DNA of 63,183 nucleotides from contig NZ_BOPB01000034.1 in the NCBI RefSeq assembly GCF_016863535.1, positions 1 through 63,183 of the forward strand, read 5' to 3'. Position numbers and translations under genes: made by a program. Under the pieces are notes generated by a model. It had not been told where the DNA came from. It saw only the letters and a list, made by a program, of their open reading frames with translations, and made no database searches. Source of the stretch: Micromonospora lutea (GTDB taxonomy: Bacteria; Actinomycetota; Actinomycetes; Mycobacteriales; Micromonosporaceae). Below, one piece after another: positions 42,931 to 51,463 of this stretch (positions are counted from its first letter, which is position 1; each line of letters starts with the position of its first letter).

Positions 42931-44096
42931 CGCGCCACCGGCTTCGCCGCGACCGGCGCCGCGCCGAAGGGTACTGCCGGTGCCGCCTGCCGGACGGGCA
43001 CCGGGTGCTGCCAGAGACCACGGCGGGACAACTCGGGCAGCACGCCCTCGCCGAACCGGTACGCCTCCTCCAGATGCGGGTAGCCGGAGAGCACGAACTC
43101 GCTGATTCCCGCCTCGACGTACTGCTCGATGAGGTCGGCTACCTGCTGATGGTCTCCGACGAGCGCGGTGCCGGCGCCGCCACGTACCAGCCCGACACCG
43201 GCCCACAGGTTCGGATGGATCTCCAGCCCGTCCTTGGTGCCGCCGTTGAGGGCGAGCATCCGGCGCTGACCCTCGGACTCGCTGCGGCGCAGGCCCGCCT
43301 GGACCTGGCGGATCTGATCCTCGGAGATGCCGGACAGCAGCCGGTCGGCCTCCGCCCAGGCCTCCTCGGCGGTGTCGCGGGCGATGGTGTGCACCCGCAG
43401 ACCGAACGCGAGGGTCCGCCCCTGTCGCTCGGCGAGCTCGCGGACCCGGCGCACCTTCTCGGCCACGGCGGCCGGAGGTTCACCCCAGGTCAGGTAGACA
43501 TCGACGTGCCGGGCCGCCACGTCCAGAGCCGCCGGTGACGAGCCGCCGAAGTAGACGCGTGGCACCGGGTCGGGGATCTGGGTCAGGACCGCGTCGGCGA
43601 GCTGGAAGTGCGTGCCCTCGACGTCGACGGGCTTGCCCGACCACAGCGCCCGGACGATCTCCAGGAATTCTCCGGTGCGCTGATAGCGGGCGTCCTTGTC
43701 AAGAAAGTCGCCGTACATCCGCTGCTCGTGGCTCTCGCCCCCGGTGACCACGTTGAGCAGCAGTCGGCCGCCGGAGAGGTTCTGGAAGGTGCCGGCCATC
43801 TGCGCGGCGAGGTACGGCGACGTGAGGCCGGGCCGGAACGCGACGAGGAACTTCAGCCGCGCCGACACGCTGCTCAGCATCGCGGTGGTGATCCAGGCGT
43901 CCTCGCACCAGGCGCCGGTGGGGGTCAGCGCGGCCTCGAAGCCCAACTGCTCCGCCGAGCGGGCGATCTGCCCGAGGTAGGCGACAGATGCTGCCCGGGC
44001 GCCCACGTCGGCCGGGGTGCCGTGTCCGCCGCCGACAATCTGCCGGCCGTCGCCGCCGTTGGTCGGTAGGAACCAATGGAACTTCAGATCGGTCAT
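42927..44096 (-). CDS. ssuD: alkanesulfonate monooxygenase (SsuD-like)
   Basis: A 389-aa FMNH2-dependent sulfonate monooxygenase. Visible are FHWFLPTNGGDGRQIVGGGH, LTPTGAWCEDAWITTAML, FRPGLTSPYLAAQMAGTFQN, GGRLLLNVVTGGESHEQRMYG and RVYFGGSSPAALDVAAR. It should release sulfite and an aldehyde from alkanesulfonates. The last 30 residues are an Ala/Pro-rich tail not usual in SsuD. The start at 44096 lies five bases after the stop of the damaged SfnB gene, and the stop overlaps SsuE. Confidence 0.9.
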   Translation of the reverse strand: MTDLKFHWFLPTNGGDGRQIVGGGHGTPADVGARAASVAYLGQIARSAEQLGFEAALTPTGAWCEDAWITTAMLSSVSARLKFLVAFRPGLTSPYLAAQMAGTFQNLSGGRLLLNVVTGGESHEQRMYGDFLDKDARYQRTGEFLEIVRALWSGKPVDVEGTHFQLADAVLTQIPDPVPRVYFGGSSPAALDVAARHVDVYLTWGEPPAAVAEKVRRVRELAERQGRTLAFGLRVHTIARDTAEEAWAEADRLLSGISEDQIRQVQAGLRRSESEGQRRMLALNGGTKDGLEIHPNLWAGVGLVRGGAGTALVGDHQQVADLIEQYVEAGISEFVLSGYPHLEEAYRFGEGVLPELSRRGLWQHPVPVRQAAPAVPFGAAPVAAKPVAR

Positions 44097-44100
44097 GAGC

Positions 44101-44508
44101 TCACACCTGTCCGTGGTTGAGGGTGGGGTGCGGTCGACGGCCCGGGCCGTCTCGGCCAGCAGCGCCTCGCTGCCGTGCACGGCCAGTTCGACCTCCCCCG
44201 AAGGCGCGTACCATCAGGGGGTCGTCGGCCGCCCGGTCGACGTGCGCGTCCGGGTAGGGTCGGCTCTTCTGGCCGATGTTGGGGTCGCCGGCCGACAGCA
44301 GCCGGAACACCTCCACGGCCGTCTCCACCGGCAGGTCCGCTCCGCCGTGCCGGGCGGGGACGGTGATAGCCAGCAGCCCGGACCCGCTGAGTCCGTCGAC
44401 CTCCGCCAGCGGAAGGATGCGTCGCGCGTCGCGGTCGGCCGCGTCCCGGGAGAAGTCGGCGGCGAGCGCGATCGCCTGCGCCGAGGACAGGACGGGAACA
44501 TTCGTCAT
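44101..44508 (-). pseudogene. SfnB-type acyl-CoA-dehydrogenase-like gene with two deletions and a frameshift
   Basis: The first 80 codons encode a normal start (VPVLSSAQAIALAADF, LPLAEVDGLSGSGLLAITVP, VFRLLSAGDPNIGQ). The frame then jumps to a late segment (SRPYPDAHVDRAADDPLMVR), so about 140 central residues are missing. In a G-run near 44213 one extra base shifts the frame; removing it restores GEVELAVHGSEALLAETARA. A second deletion removes nearly all of the C-terminus except TLNHGQV. SfnB/DszC-type enzymes are flavin-dependent oxygenases of sulfur scavenging; this copy is dead. Its ATG overlaps the stop of the 42-aa ORF. Confidence 0.75.
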
Positions 44509-44633
44509 GCCGGCTCCCATGGCACCGCGATGCACAGCCACTGCGGGTACTCATGCCGAGGTGCGATGACGTCCTCGCTGGTTGCGTGCTCGACGATCCG
44601 GCAGTCCTTCGTGACCGTGACGCGGTCGCCCAT
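44505..44633 (-). CDS. 42-aa conserved-looking small ORF in operon C
   Basis: Encodes MGDRVTVTKDCRIVEHATSE and ends QWLCIAVPWEPA. Codon third positions are about 85 percent G or C, a GGAGTGATC ribosome site is close, and the TGA overlaps the next ATG, so it is very probably translated. It sits between the ABC ATPase and the oxygenase genes. No domain is recognised; two cysteines and the operon context suggest a link to sulfur metabolism. Confidence 0.6.
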   Translation of the reverse strand: MGDRVTVTKDCRIVEHATSEDVIAPRHEYPQWLCIAVPWEPA

Positions 44634-44656
44634 GGGGATGGATCACTCCTTGGTCG

Positions 44657-45373
44657 TCAGGCTGCGGCTGGTACGCCGAGACGGTCGAGCAGGTGCCGGC
44701 GCAGCGCGCCGAAACCAGGGTCATCCGGCGCACGCGGATGAGTCAGCGGCACCGGTGTGTCGTCAACGACCCGACCCCCGGCCAGGACCAGCGTGCGGTC
44801 CGCGAGCAGCAGCGCCTCCTCGACGTCGTGGGTGACCAGCAGCGCGGCGAACCCGTGCTCGGCGCGCAACCGGCCGAACAGTGCCTGCATCCGCAGCCGG
44901 GTCAGCGCGTCCAGCGCACCGAACGGCTCGTCGAGCAGCAACAGGTCCGGCTCGCGGACCAGGGCCCGGGCCACCGCGACACGCTGGGACTGGCCGCCCG
45001 ACAGCTCGGCCGGCCAGGCCCGCTCCCGGCCAGCCAGGCCGACCTCGGTCAACGCCGCAGCCGTGCGGCGCTGGACGTCGGGGCCGGGCACGCCGAGCGC
45101 CACGTTGTCGGCGACCCGCTTCCAGGGCAGCAGCCGGTGCTCCTGGAAGACCACCGCCAGGTTGCCGCGTACCTGCCAGTCGCCGGTCGCGTCCTGGTCG
45201 AGGCCGGCGAGTATCCGCAGCAGGGTGGTCTTGCCCGACCCGCTGCCACCGAGTAGTGCGACCACCTCGCCGGAACCGATCGTCAGGTCGATGCCGTCGA
45301 GGACCACCGTGTCCCCGAAGACACGTCGTACGCCGGTGGCGGTGACTACGTCGCCTGTAGGCCGCGTCGCCAC
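44657..45373 (-). CDS. ssuB: sulfonate-type ABC transporter ATPase, operon C
   Basis: A 238-aa ATPase: Walker A GGSGSGKTT, Q-loop VFQEHRLLPW, signature LSGGQSQRVAVARAL, Walker B LLLLDEPFGALD and VTHDVEEA. GTG 45373 has GGAGGA seven bases upstream and lies within the permease 3' end (28-bp overlap). It is a clear paralogue of the operon B ATPase but differs throughout, so the two transporters are not a recent duplication. Confidence 0.9.
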   Translation of the reverse strand: MATRPTGDVVTATGVRRVFGDTVVLDGIDLTIGSGEVVALLGGSGSGKTTLLRILAGLDQDATGDWQVRGNLAVVFQEHRLLPWKRVADNVALGVPGPDVQRRTAAALTEVGLAGRERAWPAELSGGQSQRVAVARALVREPDLLLLDEPFGALDALTRLRMQALFGRLRAEHGFAALLVTHDVEEALLLADRTLVLAGGRVVDDTPVPLTHPRAPDDPGFGALRRHLLDRLGVPAAA

Positions 45374-46170
45374 GTCAGAGTCCTCCTCTCGACCGCCCGC
45401 AAGATCAGATCCGACAGCAGCCCGAGCAGGGCATAGATGAACAGGCCGACGAGGACGACGTTGGTCTGGCTGAACTCGCGGGCCTCCATCATCAGGAAGC
45501 CGATGCCGCTCTGGGTAGCGACCGTCTCGCCTACCACCAGGCTCAGCCATGCGGCCCCGGTCGCCAGGCGCAGTCCGAGGAACAGTGCCGGCAGTGTGCC
45601 GGGCAACACGACGTGTCGGATGCGGGCCACCGCGCCGAGGCCACAGGTGCGTGCCGCCTCGACCAGCCGCTCGTCGATGTCACGGATGCCGGCGTAGAGG
45701 TTGAAGTACATCGGATAGAACACACCCAGGGCCACCAAGGTGACCTTCAGCGACTCGCCGATACCGACCCAGATGATCAGTAGTGGCACCAGCGCGAGGT
45801 GTGGCAGCATCCGGGCCATCTGCACCGGCGGATCGACCAGATCATCGCCGAGCCGCAGCAGACCCGCGATCGATCCGAGCACCAGCGCAAGACCGACGCC
45901 GATAGCCAGGCCGGCACCGGCCCGGGCCAGTGAGTCGAGCAGATGGGTGGCGAGCGTGCCATCCTCGGCAAGCCGCCATCCGGCGCGTACCACCTCACTG
46001 ATCGGAGGGAGCTTCTCCTCCGGTAGCACACCCACGCGCGAGGACGTCTCCCAGAGCACGACGAGCACGACTGGGGTGGTCAGGCGCCGCCATCGCCTAC
46101 GGTTGGGCCGTGCGGCCGGTCGCGCGGTCTTTTGCGCGGTGGCCGACGGTCGGGTGGCCAGCTCCGTCAT
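45346..46170 (-). CDS. ssuC: sulfonate-type ABC transporter permease, operon C
   Basis: A 274-aa membrane protein with six hydrophobic segments and the EAA-type loop EAARTCGLGAVARIRHVVLP. Its C-terminal FSQTNVVLVGLFIYALLGLL matches SsuC/TauC proteins. The basic N-terminus (about 30 residues) is longer than usual. The ATG overlaps the binding-protein stop (ATGA at 46167-46170), fixing the start. Confidence 0.9.
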   Translation of the reverse strand: MTELATRPSATAQKTARPAARPNRRRWRRLTTPVVLVVLWETSSRVGVLPEEKLPPISEVVRAGWRLAEDGTLATHLLDSLARAGAGLAIGVGLALVLGSIAGLLRLGDDLVDPPVQMARMLPHLALVPLLIIWVGIGESLKVTLVALGVFYPMYFNLYAGIRDIDERLVEAARTCGLGAVARIRHVVLPGTLPALFLGLRLATGAAWLSLVVGETVATQSGIGFLMMEAREFSQTNVVLVGLFIYALLGLLSDLILRAVERRTLTWRRGLQAT

Positions 46171-47126
46171 GTGAAGACCCCGGTGAACTGGGGTTCGATG
46201 CGGGCCTTGATGTCGATGGGCTCGGGGATCAGCTCCAGTTCGGCAAAGCCGTCGGCGATCGCCTGCAACTCGTCGCCGATCGCCGCCGAGACCGGGGCCA
46301 GCGACTTGGCGCTGCGGTCCAGCGAGCGTTTCGCCACGTCTTCGGCAATCTTGAGCTCGGGGGCGAGCAGCCGAGCCCGTTCCTCGGGGTTGTCGATGCC
46401 CCATTGGGTGGTGGTGTTGAGTTGGGTCAGCAGGTCGCGTACCTGGTCTGTCTTCTTCTCGACGGCGTCTGGAGCGGCCAGAATGTACTGCCGGTTACTC
46501 GCCAGCCCGGTCGCGTCGGCCAGCACCTTGACGCCGGGCTGCTCGGCGAGGGCGAAGTAGGGATCCCAGATGATCCACGCGTCGACCTGCCCGGCGTCGA
46601 AAGCGGGCCGCCCTTCGGCGGGTTTGAGGTACTGGACCGTGATGTCCTGCAAGGTCATGTTGTTGGCTTCGAGCAACTTGACCAGCAGCCAGTGCACGTT
46701 GGAGCCCTTGTTCAGCGCGACCGTCCTACCCTTGAGATCGGCGAACGTCCGGAACCCGCTGCTCTCCTTGACCAGCACGGCCTCGCCCTGCGGCACCTCG
46801 TCCGAGGTCGCCACGATCTTGAAGGGAATCTTTCCGGCCGCCGCGAAGATGGGCGGAGCCTCCCCGGTCTCACCGATGTCGATCGACCCAGCTTTGAGCG
46901 CCTCGGTGAGGGCCGGTCCGCTCTCGAACAACGACCAGGTCACGCCAGGTGCCTCGTTGCGGGCCTTGAGCAAGCTCAGGCTGCCGTAGCGCTGGTAACC
47001 CACTCGCAGCTGCCCATCACCGCCCCCACTGTCCTCCGCATCGCCGCAGGCAGTGAGCGCCGCGGCAGCGACCAAGATTGCTCCGAACGTGGCGAGCGCG
47101 CGGCGGCGCCATAGGGACCTGTGCAT
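46167..47126 (-). CDS. ssuA: sulfonate-type ABC substrate-binding lipoprotein, operon C
   Basis: A 319-aa lipoprotein with lipobox LTAC near residue 27. The mature protein has LRVGYQRYGSLSLLKAR, GSIDIGETGEAPPIFAAAGK, VALNKGSNVHWLLVKLLEAN and DAWIIWDPYFALAEQ, typical of aliphatic-sulfonate binding proteins. It opens operon C, and its start lies only 18 bp from the CCTA-N9-TGGG element, so regulation must act at or next to the promoter. Confidence 0.92.
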   Translation of the reverse strand: MHRSLWRRRALATFGAILVAAAALTACGDAEDSGGGDGQLRVGYQRYGSLSLLKARNEAPGVTWSLFESGPALTEALKAGSIDIGETGEAPPIFAAAGKIPFKIVATSDEVPQGEAVLVKESSGFRTFADLKGRTVALNKGSNVHWLLVKLLEANNMTLQDITVQYLKPAEGRPAFDAGQVDAWIIWDPYFALAEQPGVKVLADATGLASNRQYILAAPDAVEKKTDQVRDLLTQLNTTTQWGIDNPEERARLLAPELKIAEDVAKRSLDRSAKSLAPVSAAIGDELQAIADGFAELELIPEPIDIKARIEPQFTGVFT

Positions 47127-47144
47127 ACCGCAAAGTCTACTGAA

Positions 47145-47161
47145 CCTATGGGAAAGATGGG
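47145..47161. promoter_or_regulatory. CCTA-N9-TGGG site, operon C
   Basis: CCTATGGGAAAGATGGG differs from the operon A and B elements by one base in one arm. It is located immediately upstream of the SsuA start. On the minus strand TAGGTT is again present. Confidence 0.5.
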
Positions 47162-47493
47162 AAGTGCGTTCGCCTCGCAGCGCTTCACCAGTTCAGCGCC
47201 GAGCGGATCCGACTCGGCCCGAGTCCAAACAGTTGGAGGTTGTCGGCCACGCTGACGGTGGGGGCGGCGCTCGCTGAAGTCCTGCCCCCCACACCCAACC
47301 CGGACGACATTCTCGGCGTCGACGGCCAAGGCGCACTCCGCTTCCCATGACCGCCGTCACCCCACGCTTCGACGCGCGGTGTTACCTGCCGCTGCCATCG
47401 ACAGCTGAGCGGAGGCGTCGGTGCATCAAGGCTGAACGCCCGCATGGCCGGTCGGTCGCAGGGCCAATGGTCGGATCGACCCGAGCGACCCGG
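47162..47493. other. non-coding region between operon C and the TetR gene
   Basis: About 330 bp; frames are short and lack ribosome sites. No terminator hairpin or repeat was seen. Confidence 0.35.
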
Positions 47494-48069
47494 TCAACGG
47501 GTCTGGGGCGTTGGGCTGATCCCTTCGATCGCCAGGCTCAGCAGCCGGCTCGTCTCGGCGGCCGGGTCCGAATGGTGTTCGGTCGCCAGCGCGAGACCGG
47601 TGACCAGTGTGAGCAGGTCCGTGATGGTCACGCCGGCCGCCACCGCGCCGTCCTGGGCGGCGCGCCGCACCAGGGGGTCACCGGCCTCGGTGAGTTGCGC
47701 GGAGGCGCAGTGCACGTGCGCCGCGCCGGGTTCGGTCGCGCAGCTGTGGGCCAGCGCGACCGCCAGTCCCCGGATGGTCGCGGTGGAAGCGGTGACGGCG
47801 CCCAGCCAGGTGAGCAGCGCCGTTCGGGCGTCGGACGAGTCGGCGAGATCGCGGGCGTGGTCACGGAGGGTCTCGATGCGGGCGCGGAAGACCGCCTCCA
47901 GCAGTGCATGCCGGTTAGGAAAGTGCCGACGTACGGTGCCAGATCCCACCCCTGCCCTGCGGCCGATCTGCTCCATGGACGCGTCAGCTCCGTACCGGGC
48001 GATCTCCTCTTCGGCAACGGCGAGTAGGAGCGCGTAGTTGCGCCGAGCGTCCGCTCGCTGACCGGGCAT
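47494..48069 (-). CDS. TetR/AcrR-family transcriptional regulator
   Basis: A 191-aa repressor. The helix-turn-helix is in residues 10-57 (ASMEQIGRRAGVGSGTVRRH followed by FPNRHALLEAVF). The ligand domain has a TetR_C-like helical pattern. The start at 48069 has GAGG seven bases upstream. It is divergent from the NmrA-like gene, and two related 22-bp repeats lie between them, the usual layout of a repressor controlling itself and its neighbour. Confidence 0.9.
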   Translation of the reverse strand: MPGQRADARRNYALLLAVAEEEIARYGADASMEQIGRRAGVGSGTVRRHFPNRHALLEAVFRARIETLRDHARDLADSSDARTALLTWLGAVTASTATIRGLAVALAHSCATEPGAAHVHCASAQLTEAGDPLVRRAAQDGAVAAGVTITDLLTLVTGLALATEHHSDPAAETSRLLSLAIEGISPTPQTR

Positions 48070-48087
48070 GGGGCACCTCACGATTGC

Positions 48088-48142
48088 TAAGTGGCGGGGC
48101 CCGCCGTATCGTACCAGGAGTAAGCGGCGGCCCCCGCCGTTT
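48088..48142. promoter_or_regulatory. two tandem near-palindromic operators between TetR and NmrA genes
   Basis: Copies at 48088-48109 and 48121-48142 share 18 of 22 bases (TAAG, then GGCGG, then CCGCCGT). Each is a near-palindrome around a GGCGG/CCGCC core. Their start-to-start distance of 33 bp is three helical turns, so both would face the same side of the DNA. Confidence 0.6.
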
Positions 48143-48168
48143 AACTTGACCTGTCACGAGGAGACCAC

Positions 48169-49095
48169 GTGTCCATCGATTCCGCACCGGTCCTGGTCGT
48201 CGGCGCCACCGGACAGCAGGGTGGAGCCACCGCCCGCGCCCTGCTCGCCGCGGGCGTACCCGTCCGGGCGCTGGTCCGCGACCCCGCCACCGAACGGGCC
48301 AGGACCATCGAGGCGTTCGGCGCCGAACTGCGTGCCGGTGACCTGGACGATCGCGACTCCCTGACCAGCGCGGCCCAGGGCGCCCGAGCGGTCTTCTCGG
48401 TCCAGCGGCCCCCGATGAAGGACGGCGGACTCGACTTCCCCGGCGAGCAGCGCCAGGGCGTCAACCTGATCGAGGCCGCAATCGCCGCGGGCGTACCGCA
48501 GTTCGTGCAGACCACGGTCTCCGGCGCCGGGCAGCACACCGAGTTCCCCGGCTGGGCGGAAGGCCGCTGGGCGCCCATGGAGCCCTACTACACCGCCAAG
48601 GCGGGGATCCAGGACCGGGTACGCGAGGCCGGTTTCACCCACTGGACGCTCCTCAAGCCGGGCTTCTTCATGGAGAACCTGCTGCCCGCGGCGGCGTACC
48701 TGTTCCCGCGCGGCGTCGAGGGCGGCCTGGTAACCGTGCTGAAGCCGCAGACCCGACTCTCCCTCGTCGCGGTCGAGGACATCGGCCGGGCCGCCGCCGC
48801 GGCGATCGCCGAACCACAACGGTTCCACCGGATCGAGTTGGAACTGGCCAGCGACTACCTGGCGATGAGCGAGATCGCCGAGATCCTCTCCCGCGCCCTG
48901 GGCATCGAACTGACCGCGCCCGACATGACGGCCGAGGAGGCTGTCGCCGCGGGCATGCCGGACTGGGCAGTCATCGGGCACGAACTCACGGAGGCTGTGG
49001 GACAGCCGGCCCGTCCCGAGTACGCTCGCGCACTCGGCATCCCGCTCACGACCTTCGAGGAATGGACGAACCGACACCTACGGTCCGCGGCCTGA
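48169..49095 (+). CDS. NmrA/HSCARG-type NAD(P)-binding protein
   Basis: A 308-aa atypical short-chain dehydrogenase. The dinucleotide motif VLVVGATGQQGGATARALL is at residues 8-26. The usual catalytic Tyr-x3-Lys is replaced by a YYTAK segment near 143. The C-terminus has VEDIGRAAAAAIAEP and FEEWTNRHL. These proteins sense NADP(H) redox state or reduce small compounds. GTG 48169 follows GAGGAG. Expression is probably controlled by the divergent TetR protein. Confidence 0.9.
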   Translation: MSIDSAPVLVVGATGQQGGATARALLAAGVPVRALVRDPATERARTIEAFGAELRAGDLDDRDSLTSAAQGARAVFSVQRPPMKDGGLDFPGEQRQGVNLIEAAIAAGVPQFVQTTVSGAGQHTEFPGWAEGRWAPMEPYYTAKAGIQDRVREAGFTHWTLLKPGFFMENLLPAAAYLFPRGVEGGLVTVLKPQTRLSLVAVEDIGRAAAAAIAEPQRFHRIELELASDYLAMSEIAEILSRALGIELTAPDMTAEEAVAAGMPDWAVIGHELTEAVGQPARPEYARALGIPLTTFEEWTNRHLRSAA

Positions 49096-49232
49096 CCGAC
49101 AAGACCCAGGGCTGCCGCCACGACCGCAGGTCGCGGACCGCTGGAACTGTGGGACAACCTCGCCGAGGCTGGCGCTCCGGTTGATCTATCCACTCGGCGA
49201 TCCCCGCGGATGACGCGGCTCGTGGACCAGGG

Positions 49233-49620
49233 TCTGACCAGGTGGTGCTGTCCCACCGCTACATCACCGACCGGTTCCTGCCGGACAAGGCCATCGACCT
49301 GCTCGACCAGGCGGGGGCACGGGTCCGGCTGCGTTCCCGAACCCCAGCTCCGGACAAAAAGGAGATCGAGAAGCGGCTGTCCCAGGTGCGCCGGGAGAAG
49401 GACAGCGCGGTCGCTGAAGGCCGAGATCGGTGCGGCCGAGCGAGACCTGGCGGCAGCGCAGGAGGGCACGCTTCCGGTGCCCGAGGTGCACAGCCTCCGG
49501 TGCCCGGCCACTGCGGCGCAGCATCCAGCGTGAGCTGGAAGACCGGCTGTCGACCCTGCTGGGCGAGGACGGGGCGAATCCCAGCGACACCATCGAGGTT
49601 GAGCATCCGCTCGTCCCAGG
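49233..49620 (+). pseudogene. fragment of a Clp/Hsp100 ATPase
   Basis: The first frame reads SHRYITDRFLPDKAIDLLDQ and KKEIEKRLSQVRREKDSAVA, the end of nucleotide-binding domain 1 and the start of the middle region of ClpB/ClpC-type proteins. The match continues in a second frame (LKAEIGAAERDLAAAQEGT) and perhaps in a third (RELEDRLSTLL). Both ATPase sites and the termini are missing. At least two frameshifts and flanking deletions show long decay. Confidence 0.65.
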
Positions 49621-49737
49621 GTCGGATCAGAAAGGTTGGTCAGCTTCATCTCCTCGCCGCGCCCACAGCCCGTGGGGTCCCGCGCCGGGGTACGCGCGGA
49701 TCCGTCCCAGCAGCGGGCGCATGCCATGCCACGTGGA

Positions 49738-50397
49738 TCACGACTGGCCCAGGTTGGTGACCAGGTTGACGGCGACGGCCAGGATGCCAGTTCCGAAGGT
49801 GTACGAGAGCAGCGCGTGCGCGAGCGCGATCCGGCGCATATGGTTACTCGTCGGTTCGTTCTCGCCCGGGGCGTAGGACATGCCGACCGTGAAAGCGACG
49901 TATGCGAAGTCGGCGTACGCCGGTGGATCATCCCGCTTGAAGTCGATGCCACCGCCGTTGTCGCGGTAGTACAGCCGGGCGTACTTCAACGCGAAGACCG
50001 TGTTCACCAGCACCCACGCCAAGACCACCCCGACGACGCTAAGGATCACCAGCGTGACAGCCACCATGTCCTGCTGGTTCGAGGCGCGCACGAGCGCCTC
50101 GCCCACGGCGGCGAGACTGACAACGGACGCGATCAGGATCGCCGAGTCGGTGGAACGGGAGTGCTGCTCCGCCTCAGCAAGCTGCTCGGTACGCTTCGGG
50201 CTCGCCGACCAGCAGGCCCGCCACACCCAGACAAGGATCGTGCCCGCCGCGATCGTCCAGATCACCAGCGGCGTCAACTCCGGCGCCCCGACCAGCGCGG
50301 CGGCCGCCCCGGCTACGACACCGGCGGCCAACGACCACAACGCACGCCTGACCGACAGCAGGCGTCCCAGCGCCGGTCGTCCCGATCGCTGCTCCAC
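49738..50397 (-). CDS. DUF1345 membrane protein
   Basis: A roughly 219-aa integral membrane protein. Five hydrophobic segments are visible, and the C-terminal signature FAYVAFTVGMSYAPGENEPT with the following HMRRIALAHALLSYTFGTGI is diagnostic of DUF1345. The function of the family is unknown. The start is uncertain: GTG 50397 gives family-like length, while longer starts (50448, 50493) lie in a region of doubtful coding quality that overlaps the upstream leader of the divergent gene. Confidence 0.8.
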   Translation of the reverse strand: MEQRSGRPALGRLLSVRRALWSLAAGVVAGAAAALVGAPELTPLVIWTIAAGTILVWVWRACWSASPKRTEQLAEAEQHSRSTDSAILIASVVSLAAVGEALVRASNQQDMVAVTLVILSVVGVVLAWVLVNTVFALKYARLYYRDNGGGIDFKRDDPPAYADFAYVAFTVGMSYAPGENEPTSNHMRRIALAHALLSYTFGTGILAVAVNLVTNLGQS

Positions 50398-50474
50398 CCA
50401 TTCAGCGTTCCGGATCAACCGGGTCGAGCAGCGGAAACCCGGAGCCATCACCGGATCGGGCTGCGCGACCGTAG

Positions 50475-51065
50475 CGAGTCGACGGCGATGCACGCGCCGC
50501 GCCTCGCGGCCTGCTGCCGCGCCTCGCCGAGGGCAACCAGGCCGTGGCCCACGTGCTGGAGGAAAAGGTTGACCGCACGCCGGCGCGCGGATTCATCCTG
50601 TTCTTCGTGGCGCTGGTCGGCTTTTTCACGTTCTACGTGCTGGAACGCGCCACCCATCGCTCAAACGGCCACCAGCAGGAACCCACCCGGGCAGTCTTCG
50701 CGTTCCAACCCGGTTTCTTCGCTCTCTACAGCGGGTTGATCACGTACACCCTGGCGACCAAGCTGCACGCCGGGCTCGGGCCGGCGGTGCTGTTCGCCGT
50801 CGCCATGGGGCTGCACGTGCTGGCCACCGACGGCGTGCTGGCCCAGCACTTTCCGGTCAGCCTCACCACCCGGTGGCGCCTCGTCCTCGTCGCCGAGGCC
50901 GGCACCGGCTGGCTGACCGATGTCGTCGCCCAGCCCACCGGCATACCGGTAAACCTGCTCACCGCGTTCATGGGCGGCGGGAGCCTGCTCAACGTCTTCG
51001 TCGACGAACACACCTTCCGCAGGCTCACACCATGGTGGCCGACGCCGCAGTGCTGGTGCCGGTGA
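50475..51065 (+). pseudogene. truncated multi-pass membrane protein
   Basis: Coding-like sequence is open from 50475 (RGLLPRLAEGNQAVAHVLEE) through four hydrophobic segments (GFILFFVALVGFFTFYVLER and others), but no start codon precedes the first conserved-looking part; GTG 50544 is the first usable start. The C-terminus turns from MGGGSLLNVFVDE into an atypical Trp/Cys-rich tail, suggesting a 3' frameshift. It probably lacks its N-terminal helix. Family not certain, perhaps ZIP-like. Confidence 0.5.
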
Positions 51066-51208
51066 CCTCGACGTGGCTCCTACCGAGCGGCAGCCGGAGA
51101 TCATATAAGCGATGGACCTGGTCCGCAGCTACCGGCAACGCCCCGGGACTGTTCCGCGGGAGTCCCGGGAGCTGACCGACGAGCGCGCAGAAGAGAGGTC
51201 ACCGCGGG

Positions 51209-51430
51209 TCAGGCCGTACCCTGGCGGTTGACCCGCCCCTGCCCCGCCGCCTTCGACCGGCCATGGTCGCGCTCGGTGCCGGCCGATCCGGTTGCGGTGC
51301 GTTCGTGCCGCTGGTCCGGCGAGTGCTCCACGGTGGCCCCTTGCCGGCCGCGCGCTCCGCTGCCCGGGTGCCGACGGCCCCGCGCCGACTCACCGCCGCT
51401 GTCATGCTTGTTGCGCTTGTGGCTACCCAT
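51209..51430 (-). CDS. small hydrophilic basic protein
   Basis: A 73-aa frame starting MGSHKRNKHDSGGESARGRR, low in hydrophobic residues and predicted to be disordered. Similar Gly/Arg/His-rich short proteins occur in Micromonosporaceae (from memory, unverified). The ribosome site is weak. It may be real, but composition alone could arise from a GC-rich antisense frame. Confidence 0.35.
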   Translation of the reverse strand: MGSHKRNKHDSGGESARGRRHPGSGARGRQGATVEHSPDQRHERTATGSAGTERDHGRSKAAGQGRVNRQGTA

Positions 51431-51463
51431 GCCCGGTGGGTACCCGGCACTCGGGCCGCCCAT

